In this document: positions 1 through 8,318 of the stretch, piece by piece | Position numbering within the stretch: the stretch's first letter is position 1 | How the letters are laid out: each line of letters begins with the position of its first letter | Origin: Flagellimonas olearia | GTDB taxonomy: Bacteria; Bacteroidota; Bacteroidia; Flavobacteriales; Flavobacteriaceae | NCBI RefSeq assembly: GCF_009184425.1 | Contig: NZ_WELG01000002.1 | Coordinates: forward strand, 868,001-932,000 | Reading direction: 5' to 3' | DNA length: 64,000 bases | Made by a program: the position numbers and the translations under genes | The notes under the pieces: model-generated | The model's input: only the letters and a program-made list of their open reading frames with translations | What the model was told of the DNA's origin: nothing | The model's database searches: none

Positions 1-19
1 AATGCTGAATGTATTATGA
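1..19 (+). CDS. C-terminal tail of an upstream gene, probably YicC family (partial)
   Basis: The reading frame starting at base 2 gives Met-Leu-Asn-Val-Leu and a TGA at 17-19. This TGA overlaps the gmk start codon as ATGA, so the two genes are translationally coupled. Flavobacterial YicC proteins end in a very similar LNVL tail and commonly precede gmk, so YicC is the likely identity. Only five residues are visible, so this rests on synteny and tail similarity. Confidence 0.5.
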
Positions 20-615
20 CGCAAGGAGGGAAACTCATTATTTTTTCGGCCCCATCGGGAAGTGGGAAAACAACGATTGTAAAGTACTTGTTGGAACAAC
101 CCGAACTGAACTTGGCCTTTTCAGTTTCGGCCACCTCCAGACCCCGAAGAGGTAAGGAAAAGCATGGGATAAATTATTACTTCATGTCCATTTCCGAGTT
201 CAAGAGACACATAAAGGAAGATGACTTCTTGGAATGGGAAGAAGTATATCGCGATAATTTTTATGGCACTTTAAAGAGTGAGGTGGAACGTTTGTGGGCC
301 GAAGGCAAGAATGTCATTTTTGATATTGATGTGGTCGGAGGGCTTCGTATCAAAAAGAAATTCCCCGAACAGACCTTGGCCGTTTTTGTGAAGCCACCCA
401 GCGTGGACGAGTTGAAGATTCGACTAAAAAAGCGCAGTACCGAAAGTGAAGACAAGATCAATATGCGGGTGGCCAAGGCCTCGGTTGAATTGGCCACGGC
501 TCCCCAGTTTGACCGGATCATCAAAAACTATGATTTGGATACCGCCCTTAAGGAGGCCCATGAATTGGTGGCGGAATATGTCGGGGCCAAGATTCCCGAT
601 GCAAAAGAGGAATAG
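16..615 (+). CDS. gmk: Guanylate kinase
   Basis: ATP-dependent phosphorylation of GMP (or dGMP) to GDP, a cytoplasmic step of purine nucleotide synthesis. The 199-residue length is typical. The Walker A loop SAPSGSGKT lies at residues 11-19, and the GMP-binding segment SRPRRGKEKHGINYYF follows near residues 41-56. The start ATG overlaps the stop of the upstream gene (ATGA), and nadD follows after 3 bp. The yicC-gmk-nadD order is standard in Bacteroidota. Identification is secure. Confidence 0.97.
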   Translation: MTQGGKLIIFSAPSGSGKTTIVKYLLEQPELNLAFSVSATSRPRRGKEKHGINYYFMSISEFKRHIKEDDFLEWEEVYRDNFYGTLKSEVERLWAEGKNVIFDIDVVGGLRIKKKFPEQTLAVFVKPPSVDELKIRLKKRSTESEDKINMRVAKASVELATAPQFDRIIKNYDLDTALKEAHELVAEYVGAKIPDAKEE

Positions 616-618
616 CTT

Positions 619-1203
619 ATGAAGAAGGTAGGGCTCTTCTTTGGAACATTCAACCCCATTCATATAGGTCATTTGGTCATAGCGAACCATCTGGTGGAGT
701 TTTCCGATTTAGATGAGGTTTGGTTTGTGATTACCCCGCAAAGTCCATTCAAGACCAAGCAATCGCTTTTGGATGACCACCATCGATACCAAATGGTATA
801 TGAGGCCGTACAGGAATATCCCAAGTTGAAACCCAGCAAGATTGAGTTTGACCTGCCTCAGCCCAATTATACCGTAAATACTTTGGTGCATTTGGATGAA
901 AGATATGGGGAAGACCATCAGTTTGCCCTGATTATGGGGGAGGACAACCTGAAAAGCTTCCATAAATGGAAAAACTATGAAACCATCTTGGAGCAGTATT
1001 CCCTATATGTCTACCCAAGGGTTTCCGCAGGGGAGGTGGAGCAGCAGTTCAAGAACCATCCTAAGGTAGTGCGGGTGGCTGCCCCCATCATGGAAATTTC
1101 ATCCACCTTTATCCGTAGGGAACATAAAAATGGCAAGAATATAAGGCCTTTGCTCCCCAATGCCGTTTGGAAATATATGGATGAGATGAACTTTTACCGT
1201 TAG
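619..1203 (+). CDS. nadD: Nicotinate-nucleotide adenylyltransferase
   Basis: Transfers AMP from ATP to nicotinate mononucleotide, giving deamido-NAD, in the de novo NAD pathway (cytoplasm). The nucleotidyltransferase signature GTFNPIHIGH occupies residues 9-18, and the second family motif ISSTFIR lies near residue 160. The length of 194 residues is normal for NadD. It sits 3 bp after gmk in the same operon and ends 12 bp before the convergent gene at 1216. Confidence 0.96.
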   Translation: MKKVGLFFGTFNPIHIGHLVIANHLVEFSDLDEVWFVITPQSPFKTKQSLLDDHHRYQMVYEAVQEYPKLKPSKIEFDLPQPNYTVNTLVHLDERYGEDHQFALIMGEDNLKSFHKWKNYETILEQYSLYVYPRVSAGEVEQQFKNHPKVVRVAAPIMEISSTFIRREHKNGKNIRPLLPNAVWKYMDEMNFYR

Positions 1204-1215
1204 GAGGGTCTAAGG

Positions 1216-1935
1216 TCAACCTTTGGTAAGAATATCCGTTCCTAGATACTTGTCATCCTTGTTTAAATACCAAGCCCGAGTCTTGGGCATTTGTATCCCG
1301 TTGATTTCCTCCAATCTCTCCAAAAGGATGTATTCCCCGTCATTTTTGCTTTCATCATGGTAAAATTGGTACACTTCCATGGCATAGGTCTTCGGGTCAA
1401 AATAGAAATACCAGGTATCGCTTCCTACCTTTTCATCATATCGAACCTTTAGCACAAGGTATTCCTTACCCTGAAAGGATTTTACCTCCACTTTTTCGTC
1501 CAAGAGCGTCCCAGGGTCTTTTAGCTTCATGGGAAGCCCGTACAGATAAGTGTAGTAATTTTTCATGGTCTTTCCCCGTTCGCAGGATAGTCTCAATTTA
1601 TCTGCCTCAGCTTCCGAAAACTCCTTACTGCCGTTTAAGGTAATGGAGCAATTGCCCTTGCTCATATCATAGGTATAGGAATTGCCGTCCTGCTCCACAT
1701 CCAATACAAATTCTTGGTTGACAAAATCGGCTTTTATGGTACTCGTTCTCTTCGGCGCATTGGGAGACTCCATAATGACCTTGAAAGAGGCATCAAAATA
1801 GCTCCAGTTGTCATTGGGGTCATGGAAGGCAATGGCCCTTTCCAACACAGTGTTGGCTGTTGGTAATTCTTGGGAATTGCCAATCTGGACGGTTACCCAT
1901 GTAATTAGGAAGGAGAAAAATGCATGTTTGACCAT
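1216..1935 (-). CDS. Secreted DUF6503-like protein
   Basis: A 239-residue exported protein with an N-terminal signal peptide (hydrophobic residues 5-16, Ala/Gly/Ser-rich end near residue 21). The mature part opens with TVLERAIAFHDPNDNW, typical of DUF6503 proteins of Flavobacteriia, whose predicted fold resembles the LolA/LolB lipoprotein-binding half-barrel. Alternating strands such as DTWYFYFDPKTYAMEVYQF agree with that. The function is unknown. It is the last gene of a minus-strand run after the phosphate permease (54 bp gap), so it may be co-transcribed, but nothing in its sequence points to phosphate. Confidence 0.7.
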   Translation of the reverse strand: MVKHAFFSFLITWVTVQIGNSQELPTANTVLERAIAFHDPNDNWSYFDASFKVIMESPNAPKRTSTIKADFVNQEFVLDVEQDGNSYTYDMSKGNCSITLNGSKEFSEAEADKLRLSCERGKTMKNYYTYLYGLPMKLKDPGTLLDEKVEVKSFQGKEYLVLKVRYDEKVGSDTWYFYFDPKTYAMEVYQFYHDESKNDGEYILLERLEEINGIQMPKTRAWYLNKDDKYLGTDILTKG

Positions 1936-1989
1936 CTTGTACCTATTATTTATAGGTACAAGATAGTACTTTATGTATGATAAAGTTGC

Positions 1990-4287
1990 TTACTGTTCCT
2001 GTTCGATCTTGGCAGGAGGAACGGAACTGTCGTACTCTTGATAGTACTGCTCCAAAAGATCCATCATGGCGGTCATTAAGTCCCGGGTCTCCAACAATAG
2101 GGAGAAATACAAAGTTGTATTTTTTGGACTGGACTCCTCAGTTCGGGTCCTTGAGACCTGACGATCAATCTTTTGCAATACCAGATCATACAGCTCTTGC
2201 TTGGAATTTAGGATGGCATCGATTTTATCAAAGGATTTCTTTTCGAAGGTTTCTTGGGTCCTGTCAAAAATCTCCTGTAGTTTCTGGTCGATTTCCTTGA
2301 GCTCCTTTATCTGGTTGTACTTCAATTTTTTATGGTTGTTGTACACATGGTTAAAGCTTACTTTTCCTATGTACTCTAGGGATTGCGACATATCGGTCAA
2401 GTGTCCCATGGCGTTGATGTAAAAGTTACTGGCACCAATGTGGGCTTCCTCCAAATTCTTGATAAAGTAGAAAGTATGTTCCCGTAGGTCCTCAATCTCT
2501 GAAGAAAGTTTGTTGCTCTGTTTTTTGTTCTTCTTTAGGAAGTTCAAATCTTGTTTGGCTAACCCATTGATGGAGTTGGAGTAAATCCTATTGCTACGCT
2601 TAACGGCGTTGGCAATGTTGGCGGCACTTTCATCTATCACACCTTGAATAGAGCTGCTTTCGGCTCGTCTCAATCGGTCTTCCACCTTGATTTCCTTTGT
2701 TTTCTTGTTGTAGGAGATGTAGTTCCTTACCAAAAGAAGTACAGCTGCAAACAAAAGAATGGCAATGGCGGCACCCTTACCAAAGCTGATGAGTGTTAGA
2801 ATGGTCCCAGCGGCAATGAACGCTATAATGGCGGTACTGAACCATCCGGCAATAACATTGAGAACCCCTGCTACCCTGTATACGGCACTTTCGGCACCCC
2901 AAGCCCTATCGGCCAATGAGGTTCCCATGGCTACCATAAAAGTCACATAGGTAGTAGAAAGGGGAAGTTTATAGGAAGTGGCCACTGAAATCAGGATACC
3001 TGCCACCATCAAGTTAACCGATGCCCTGATCATATCAAAAGCGGGTAGGTGCAACACTTTATCCTTGGATAGATTGATTACGGGTTTTTTGAATCTTTTG
3101 TCGATGGCGCCCTGCACTGAAGGAGGAACTATGGAAGTTATCCATTCAGATACGGCAATGGAGTACCGTACAAGGCTTCTGGATAAATAGTTGGGCTGAA
3201 ACCGTTCCTTGGCCTCACCTTCACGCGAAAGGTTGATTTCCGTATCGGCAACATAACGCGCTTTTTTGGACCACCAAAGGGTGGCCACCATGATCATCCC
3301 GGAAATAAACAAAAGCAGCGTAGGAGTTTCTACTTTTGTGGCAAGGATTTCCATGCTAAATTCGGAGGCCGGGGTTCCAGAAACCACCCAAGCTTCATAA
3401 GATTGCCAAGCGGCAATAGGCACACCAATGAAATTGACAAGGTCATTTCCAGCGAAGGCCAATGCCAATGCGAAAGTTCCAACACCAATGATCAATTTAT
3501 AGATGTTGGTATTGGCAAACATGATGAGCACGTAAGAAATAACGGCCCAAATCATAAAGTTTACCACTACCACCCCGTACACTTGGGTCTCTAAAAAATC
3601 TTTAATGGTCATACCATTTATAAAACCATAGGTTTGGTCGGCAAAGGGAGTTCCCTTGATCCCTTTTATCAAGATAAAATAGGTAATCGCGGAAAGTGCT
3701 ATACCTCCAAAAATAGCTCCGGTCCATTTTGGTTTTTTCTGAAAATCATAGGATAACAAAAGTCTGGAAACCCATTGCACAAAGGCTCCAATGGAAAATG
3801 CAATGACCACGGAAGATAGGATGCCTACAATAATTTCGATGGCCTTATCCGTGTTGATATAGTTGATGACATCCGTGAAATTCCCATTTTGCGCCCCGAT
3901 TTTGATCAAGGCCATGGCAACCGCCGCTCCCAAAAGGTTGAAGACTATGGATACGGTTGTGGAAGTGGGCATGCCCAGCGTGTTGAAAAAGTCAAGAAGG
4001 AGAATATCGGTGATCATCACAGCCATAAAAATGAACATGATTTCATCAAAATAGAATTGACCGGGGTTAAAAATACCCTTTCGGGCCACCTCCATAAGAC
4101 CGCTGGAAAAAATAGCGCCACAAGCAATACCTATACTGGCCACGATCATAATGGTCCTAAAGGATATTGCCTTGGAACCAATGGCCGAATTAAGAAAGTT
4201 TACCGCATCATTGCTGACACCAACTACAAGGTCGGCTATGGCCAAGGCCGCCAAGGCGACCATTATTAAAAAGTAAATACTATCCAT
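1990..4287 (-). CDS. PiT-family inorganic phosphate permease with C-terminal PhoU-like helical domain
   Basis: Inner-membrane symporter for phosphate (as ion or metal-phosphate). The PiT signature GVSNDAVNFLNSAIGSKA is near residues 23-40. The inverted second copy is recognisable around the segment containing LPLSTTYVTFMVAMGTSLADRAWG. About ten to twelve membrane helices fill residues 1-530. Residues 540-765 are soluble and helical, resembling PhoU/DUF47, a fusion common in Bacteroidota PiT proteins but absent from the roughly 500-residue E. coli PitA. The porin gene lies 76 bp upstream on the same strand, so outer- and inner-membrane steps of phosphate uptake are linked. Confidence 0.92.
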   Translation of the reverse strand: MDSIYFLIMVALAALAIADLVVGVSNDAVNFLNSAIGSKAISFRTIMIVASIGIACGAIFSSGLMEVARKGIFNPGQFYFDEIMFIFMAVMITDILLLDFFNTLGMPTSTTVSIVFNLLGAAVAMALIKIGAQNGNFTDVINYINTDKAIEIIVGILSSVVIAFSIGAFVQWVSRLLLSYDFQKKPKWTGAIFGGIALSAITYFILIKGIKGTPFADQTYGFINGMTIKDFLETQVYGVVVVNFMIWAVISYVLIMFANTNIYKLIIGVGTFALALAFAGNDLVNFIGVPIAAWQSYEAWVVSGTPASEFSMEILATKVETPTLLLFISGMIMVATLWWSKKARYVADTEINLSREGEAKERFQPNYLSRSLVRYSIAVSEWITSIVPPSVQGAIDKRFKKPVINLSKDKVLHLPAFDMIRASVNLMVAGILISVATSYKLPLSTTYVTFMVAMGTSLADRAWGAESAVYRVAGVLNVIAGWFSTAIIAFIAAGTILTLISFGKGAAIAILLFAAVLLLVRNYISYNKKTKEIKVEDRLRRAESSSIQGVIDESAANIANAVKRSNRIYSNSINGLAKQDLNFLKKNKKQSNKLSSEIEDLREHTFYFIKNLEEAHIGASNFYINAMGHLTDMSQSLEYIGKVSFNHVYNNHKKLKYNQIKELKEIDQKLQEIFDRTQETFEKKSFDKIDAILNSKQELYDLVLQKIDRQVSRTRTEESSPKNTTLYFSLLLETRDLMTAMMDLLEQYYQEYDSSVPPAKIEQEQ

Positions 4288-4344
4288 ACAATAATTAAAA
4301 GTCCAAAAAATTTTTCAAATATCTAGAGAATGCCCTATGATTAA

Positions 4345-4356
4345 GTTATGTTAAGG
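4345..4356 (-). promoter_or_regulatory. Candidate phosphate-response element before the PiT gene
   Basis: The plus-strand motif GTTATGTTAAGG lies in the gap between the porin and PiT genes. A near copy, GTTATATTAAGG, is at 5642-5653 upstream of the porin, and a related ATGTTAAGTTAATG is at 5618-5631. Repetition of TTAAC-like units before two phosphate-uptake genes suggests a Pho-type response-regulator site. This is inference; no Bacteroidota Pho box is established here. Confidence 0.3.
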
Positions 4357-4363
4357 TTATCTT

Positions 4364-5578
4364 TTACAGGTGAACATCCAACTGTAACCGGAACATTAAC
4401 TCATCAGTTCCTTGATCAACAGTTAGATAGCTAAGGTCGGTTTGCAGTTTTAGTTTATGTCCTACAATATATTTTGAAAGTCCCAGAGTATACTGTTTCT
4501 CAGGAGCTTTTCCCGTAATATTCTCATCCAATTTTATGCTGGTAAACCTAGCGGATAGTTCCCAATCCTTTTTAAGGAGATATCCCGTTTGAAGGTTCAA
4601 TCCGTTTCCTATTTGTACAATGTCGCCCGTTTCAGTACCATCCAAATTTTTGGCGATAGGGTCATCGGCATCACGGTTGGCATATTCCCCCATTAGTGAG
4701 AATCCCTTGTACTTAAACATGAAATCCATAAAAAAGGTGGAAATATCCGTTTCATAAAAGCCGGTATCGGTGAACATATAGTTACCCATGTTGCTCCGGG
4801 TCTTTACGGCGTTCTTGTTGAGGTCATATGTGCTGCCTATCATTAATTTAGGGGTTTCTTCCCGTGCCAGATCGGCTCCTTTATAATCACCTTTGGACTG
4901 GAATTTTCCAAAGGGAAGGAATTCCAAGCGCGAGGTATACTGATGCCCTCCCAGATTGCCTACGGTAACGTTTCTTCCTTCTCCCTGGGAGAAAGCGAAC
5001 TTCTCCCTGATCAGAGCTTGTTTTCCCAATTTAAAATGATGCCTTAGTTGGAAGCCCATATCCCGATCAATGTTGAACTTGGCATTGAGCAAGGAGCGAT
5101 CTACCTGTTGGAGGTCTCCGGATGAGATAACCCGTTCTATGTTCCCAGGAAGTTTGGTCTGGCCAAACCACAGTTCAAAATTCTCATAAAAGTTCCATTT
5201 CACAACGGCATCAAAGATATATCTGGGCGTGTTTCCCGTAAATTGGGAACCTCCTGAAATATCGCGGTTGGAGAGCCCCAATTCAATTTTATATCGAAGT
5301 TTTGGCGTGTATACAAACCCATCAAATTTTAATCTGGCCCTACGTACCAGGAAATTCTGTTCTGGGTTTTGTAACCCATCGGTTTCACTATTTTCCCAAT
5401 TGGCAATGGCCAGAAGTTGCATTCTTGCCCCAACTTTGGAGCTCCATGTACTGTCCTTGCCAACAATGTTCAATAACCCTTTACCAAAAGTTGACGGACT
5501 TGAATCTTGTGAGTGGGAAAAATGGGTGCATAAGAAAACAAAGAAAGACCCTGCTAGGGCTAACTTTTTGATATTCAT
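4364..5578 (-). CDS. OprO/OprP-type phosphate-selective porin
   Basis: Predicted outer-membrane beta-barrel of 404 residues. I start it at 5578, where MNIKKLALAGSFFVFL opens a normal signal peptide ending near HSQD. The 12 further residues of the longer frame precede the signal peptide and look untranslated. After the signal, SKVGARMQLLAIANWEN and many alternating strands (VRRARLKFDGFVYTPKLRYKIELG) match the phosphate-selective porin O/P family. The C-terminus LQLDVHL fits a barrel insertion signal. It is followed by the PiT permease, supporting a role in bringing phosphate across the outer membrane. Confidence 0.87.
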   Translation of the reverse strand: MNIKKLALAGSFFVFLCTHFSHSQDSSPSTFGKGLLNIVGKDSTWSSKVGARMQLLAIANWENSETDGLQNPEQNFLVRRARLKFDGFVYTPKLRYKIELGLSNRDISGGSQFTGNTPRYIFDAVVKWNFYENFELWFGQTKLPGNIERVISSGDLQQVDRSLLNAKFNIDRDMGFQLRHHFKLGKQALIREKFAFSQGEGRNVTVGNLGGHQYTSRLEFLPFGKFQSKGDYKGADLAREETPKLMIGSTYDLNKNAVKTRSNMGNYMFTDTGFYETDISTFFMDFMFKYKGFSLMGEYANRDADDPIAKNLDGTETGDIVQIGNGLNLQTGYLLKKDWELSARFTSIKLDENITGKAPEKQYTLGLSKYIVGHKLKLQTDLSYLTVDQGTDELMFRLQLDVHL

Positions 5579-5586
5579 TACAGTAC

Positions 5587-5728
5587 TAGTTTTTGTCGCT
5601 GCAAAGAACAGCACCTAATGTTAAGTTAATGTTTTCTGTATGTTATATTAAGGATAGGAGATAAATAAAAAAGGCTACCTTATTGAAAAGGTAGCCCTAG
5701 GATTTCGAAGAATAGTCGACAAAAACTA
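5587..5728 (-). repeat. 12-bp inverted repeat flanking a terminator upstream of the porin gene
   Basis: TAGTTTTTGTCG at 5587-5598 is repeated as its exact reverse complement at 5717-5728. The proximal arm lies 8-19 nt before the porin start codon. Between the arms is a strong hairpin (5673-5696). A minus-strand transcript from upstream could therefore pair its distal arm with the porin ribosome-binding region, either in cis or as a short terminated RNA. Confidence 0.5.
5662..5696 (-). terminator. Hairpin terminator (minus strand)
   Basis: The 9-bp stem GGCTACCTT / AAGGTAGCC (5673-5681 with 5688-5696) has a 6-nt loop. On the minus strand the stem is followed by a U-rich run (complement of ATAAATAAAA). 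No annotated gene on minus ends just before it: upstream are only about 200 bp and the divergent dgt start. It is thus either an attenuator in the porin leader or the end of an unannotated small RNA. Confidence 0.6.
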
Positions 5729-5866
5729 ATATCCGTAACGAAAACCTTAGCTGTAATGCTGTATTCTGACAAAAATGCCCCAATGGGATGTCTTTAGTGT
5801 AATGTAAAAATTAAGGAATCATTAAACTTTTGTGAGTCTGAAGGACAATACGGGACAAGGTTTTTC

Positions 5867-5898
5867 TTGGAACGTACCCAAGGTTCAGCGTATATTGC
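5867..5898 (+). promoter_or_regulatory. Probable promoter of dgt
   Basis: TTG at 5867-5869 and TATATTGC at 5891-5898 are separated by 21 nt, close to the Bacteroidetes sigma-A pattern (TTG, 17-23 nt, TAnnTTTG), with an imperfect -7 element. The dgt ATG is only 6 nt further on. Confidence 0.4.
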
Positions 5899-5904
5899 AC
5901 CTAT

Positions 5905-7263
5905 ATGAACTGGGAACAATTACTCTCACTACGACGCCATGGCGATACCCACAAACGATTGCGAAAAGAGCAAAACGAGACCCGTTTAGGGTTTGAAGTG
6001 GATTACGACCGCATTATTTTCTCCTCGGCATTCCGAAGTCTTCAGGACAAGACCCAAGTGGTTCCCATGCCCATCAGTGTAGGTTCCAACAAAGACTTTG
6101 TGCATACGAGGCTTACCCACAGTTTGGAAGTTTCTGTGGTGGGGAGAAGCTTGGGACGAATAGCGGGACAGAAAATCTTGGCCAAATATCCTTTTCTGTC
6201 GGAAGTGCACGGGTATCATTTTAATGATTTTGGTGCTATTGTTGCGGCGGCGGCCTTGGCCCATGATATAGGAAATCCTCCTTTTGGACATAGTGGGGAA
6301 AAGGCCATTGGAAATTATTTTGCACAGGGAAATGGGAAGAAATACAAGGAGGTTCTTTCTGATGTGGAATACCAAGACCTTATAGATTTTGAAGGGAATG
6401 CCAATGGATTCAAACTGTTGACCGAGTCCAGGGACGGTGTTCCGGGCGGGTTACGACTCAGTTATGCTACATTGGGGGCTTTTATGAAGTATCCCAAAGC
6501 CTCGTTGCCCAAAAAACCTTCCAGGCATATAGCGGACAAGAAGTTTGGCTTTTTCCAATCCGAAAAGGATTTTTTCATGGAAGTGGTGAACGAAATTGGA
6601 CTTGTTCCCAATCCCCATAATCCGGAAATGGGCTATTACCGTCACCCTTTGACCTATTTGGTAGAGGCGGCGGATGACATCTGCTATACCATCATCGATT
6701 TTGAGGATGGTATCAATTTGGGGTTGATTTCAGAGGAATATGCGTTGGAATATTTGATCAAGTTGGTAAAAGACAACATCAACACCAAAAAATATGCAGC
6801 CATGACCAATTCCAGTGACCGATTGAGTTATTTAAGGGCTCTCGCCATAAACACCTTGATCAGCGATGCCGTTGAAGTCTTTGTGAACAATGAGGAGACC
6901 ATTTTAAAGGGAGATTTTGGATCTGCACTTTTGGACAAGGGAAAGTACAAAGCCCAGATAGACGATATCCTAAAGCTGAGTGTTGAAAAAATCTACCAAT
7001 CTGCCCATGTAATTGATAAGGAATTGGCGGGATATCGAATTATTGCAGACCTGTTGGACATGTACACTACGGCCTTGATCAGAAAAAAAGAAGATTGTGC
7101 CAACAATTATGATGGATTGTTGATCAAGAGCTTGCCTGAAAATTACAGAAACACGGATGCCTCTGTGTACAAAATCTTGTTGGACACCAGCTGTTTTGTG
7201 GCCAGTCTATCGGATAGTGCGGCGGTGCATATCCATGATAAGTTGACCGGCCGAAAAATTTAG
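5905..7263 (+). CDS. dgt: Deoxyguanosinetriphosphate triphosphohydrolase (dGTPase)
   Basis: Hydrolyses dGTP (or related dNTPs) to the nucleoside and triphosphate, tuning dNTP pools. It is an HD-domain protein of 452 residues. The metal-binding H...HD...D set is visible as H72 (HTRLTHSLEV), H120-D121 (AHDIGNPPFGHSGE) and a later Asp in ADDICYTIIDFEDG. The N-terminal RLRKEQNETRLGFEVDYDRI is typical of the long (type 1) dGTPases. Its last 4 bp overlap the convergent DUF3078 gene. Confidence 0.93.
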   Translation: MNWEQLLSLRRHGDTHKRLRKEQNETRLGFEVDYDRIIFSSAFRSLQDKTQVVPMPISVGSNKDFVHTRLTHSLEVSVVGRSLGRIAGQKILAKYPFLSEVHGYHFNDFGAIVAAAALAHDIGNPPFGHSGEKAIGNYFAQGNGKKYKEVLSDVEYQDLIDFEGNANGFKLLTESRDGVPGGLRLSYATLGAFMKYPKASLPKKPSRHIADKKFGFFQSEKDFFMEVVNEIGLVPNPHNPEMGYYRHPLTYLVEAADDICYTIIDFEDGINLGLISEEYALEYLIKLVKDNINTKKYAAMTNSSDRLSYLRALAINTLISDAVEVFVNNEETILKGDFGSALLDKGKYKAQIDDILKLSVEKIYQSAHVIDKELAGYRIIADLLDMYTTALIRKKEDCANNYDGLLIKSLPENYRNTDASVYKILLDTSCFVASLSDSAAVHIHDKLTGRKI

Positions 7264-8318
7264 AAGGCATATCTAAGGCCCACCCCTAAAATCTGCTTAA
7301 ACTGTATTTTGGATATCCCCGGATCGGTTATCGTGCCATCTTCAGCTACCACTTCATCAAATTTAATATCGTCATCAAAAATCACATGGGTACCAATCAT
7401 GGCGTTCATATATTCATTGACTTTTAGGTTGAAGGTCATTTCCCAATCCACATCCACGTTACCAAAACTTCTTACATAATCCGTATATAGGTTGATGCGA
7501 TGGTTCATCAATACATTTTTAAGGATTTCCTTTTCCCATGTATTGGTAATAAGGAAACCAAGTTCCAGAAACACATTTTCTCCCTCATCCACACCAAATG
7601 CTCCTTGACTGGATAAAGTTTCATCCAATACAAAGGTTGACTTAAGGGTAGCGGGAGAAATATAAAGGTTGAATTTTTCATTTTGGGGAATATAGGAGGT
7701 ACCAATACCGACAAAAAGATAACCGGGCGCCATGAATCTTGAAATGGGGGTTTCCCGGTCTGGATATTTAAAACCGTTGGAAAACTGGGTGTTAAAATTC
7801 GCTTTTACCGAGTAATACCAGTTGGTTATGGTATCCTTTCTAAAACCTATGGTGGAGGATAATCGTATCTGATCGTCCGTTTTTCGCAGTTTTCTCCCTT
7901 CTTGGGCGTTGAGACCGTATCGTAGTTTTGCCTCATTTTTCCAGTTCAGGTACCGGAACTTGTAATTTCGTTCAAAGTCGGCACTGGCCAAGGCGGATAC
8001 TGAATTGTCACCCCCAGCGTTCCAATTCACAAAGGAAACCTCATTGATATTAAGCCCAAATGCATTCTTTTTATCCCAAAATGAATGGGGCACAAAGCGT
8101 TTGTACCATCTTTTAAGGGGCTTTACCCGATTAAGCACCGTTCTTGGATCGGTCAGTTTTGCACTACGGGTAAGATACTTCAGTTTGACATCCTTTATCC
8201 GGACCACCCGAAAGCCGGTCTCGGTACTGTCGGGTTCAAAAACTTTTAAGCGATTGATCTGGGCATTGGCGGAAAAGGAGACGACTAGGAAGAGAAGTAA
8301 ACAACAGATTATTCGCAT
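7260..8318 (-). CDS. DUF3078 outer-membrane beta-barrel protein
   Basis: A 352-residue exported protein with a signal peptide ending at SANAQ (residues 16-20). The motif NAFGLNINEVSFVNWNAGGDNSVSALAS and the following barrel strands are typical of DUF3078, a Bacteroidota-specific predicted outer-membrane family. The C-terminus LGVGLRYAF ends in Phe, as expected for barrel assembly. The function is unknown. Its start overlaps the end of dxs by 10 bp, so it is translated from the dxs message; this coupling need not mean a shared pathway. Confidence 0.85.
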   Translation of the reverse strand: MRIICCLLLFLVVSFSANAQINRLKVFEPDSTETGFRVVRIKDVKLKYLTRSAKLTDPRTVLNRVKPLKRWYKRFVPHSFWDKKNAFGLNINEVSFVNWNAGGDNSVSALASADFERNYKFRYLNWKNEAKLRYGLNAQEGRKLRKTDDQIRLSSTIGFRKDTITNWYYSVKANFNTQFSNGFKYPDRETPISRFMAPGYLFVGIGTSYIPQNEKFNLYISPATLKSTFVLDETLSSQGAFGVDEGENVFLELGFLITNTWEKEILKNVLMNHRINLYTDYVRSFGNVDVDWEMTFNLKVNEYMNAMIGTHVIFDDDIKFDEVVAEDGTITDPGISKIQFKQILGVGLRYAF

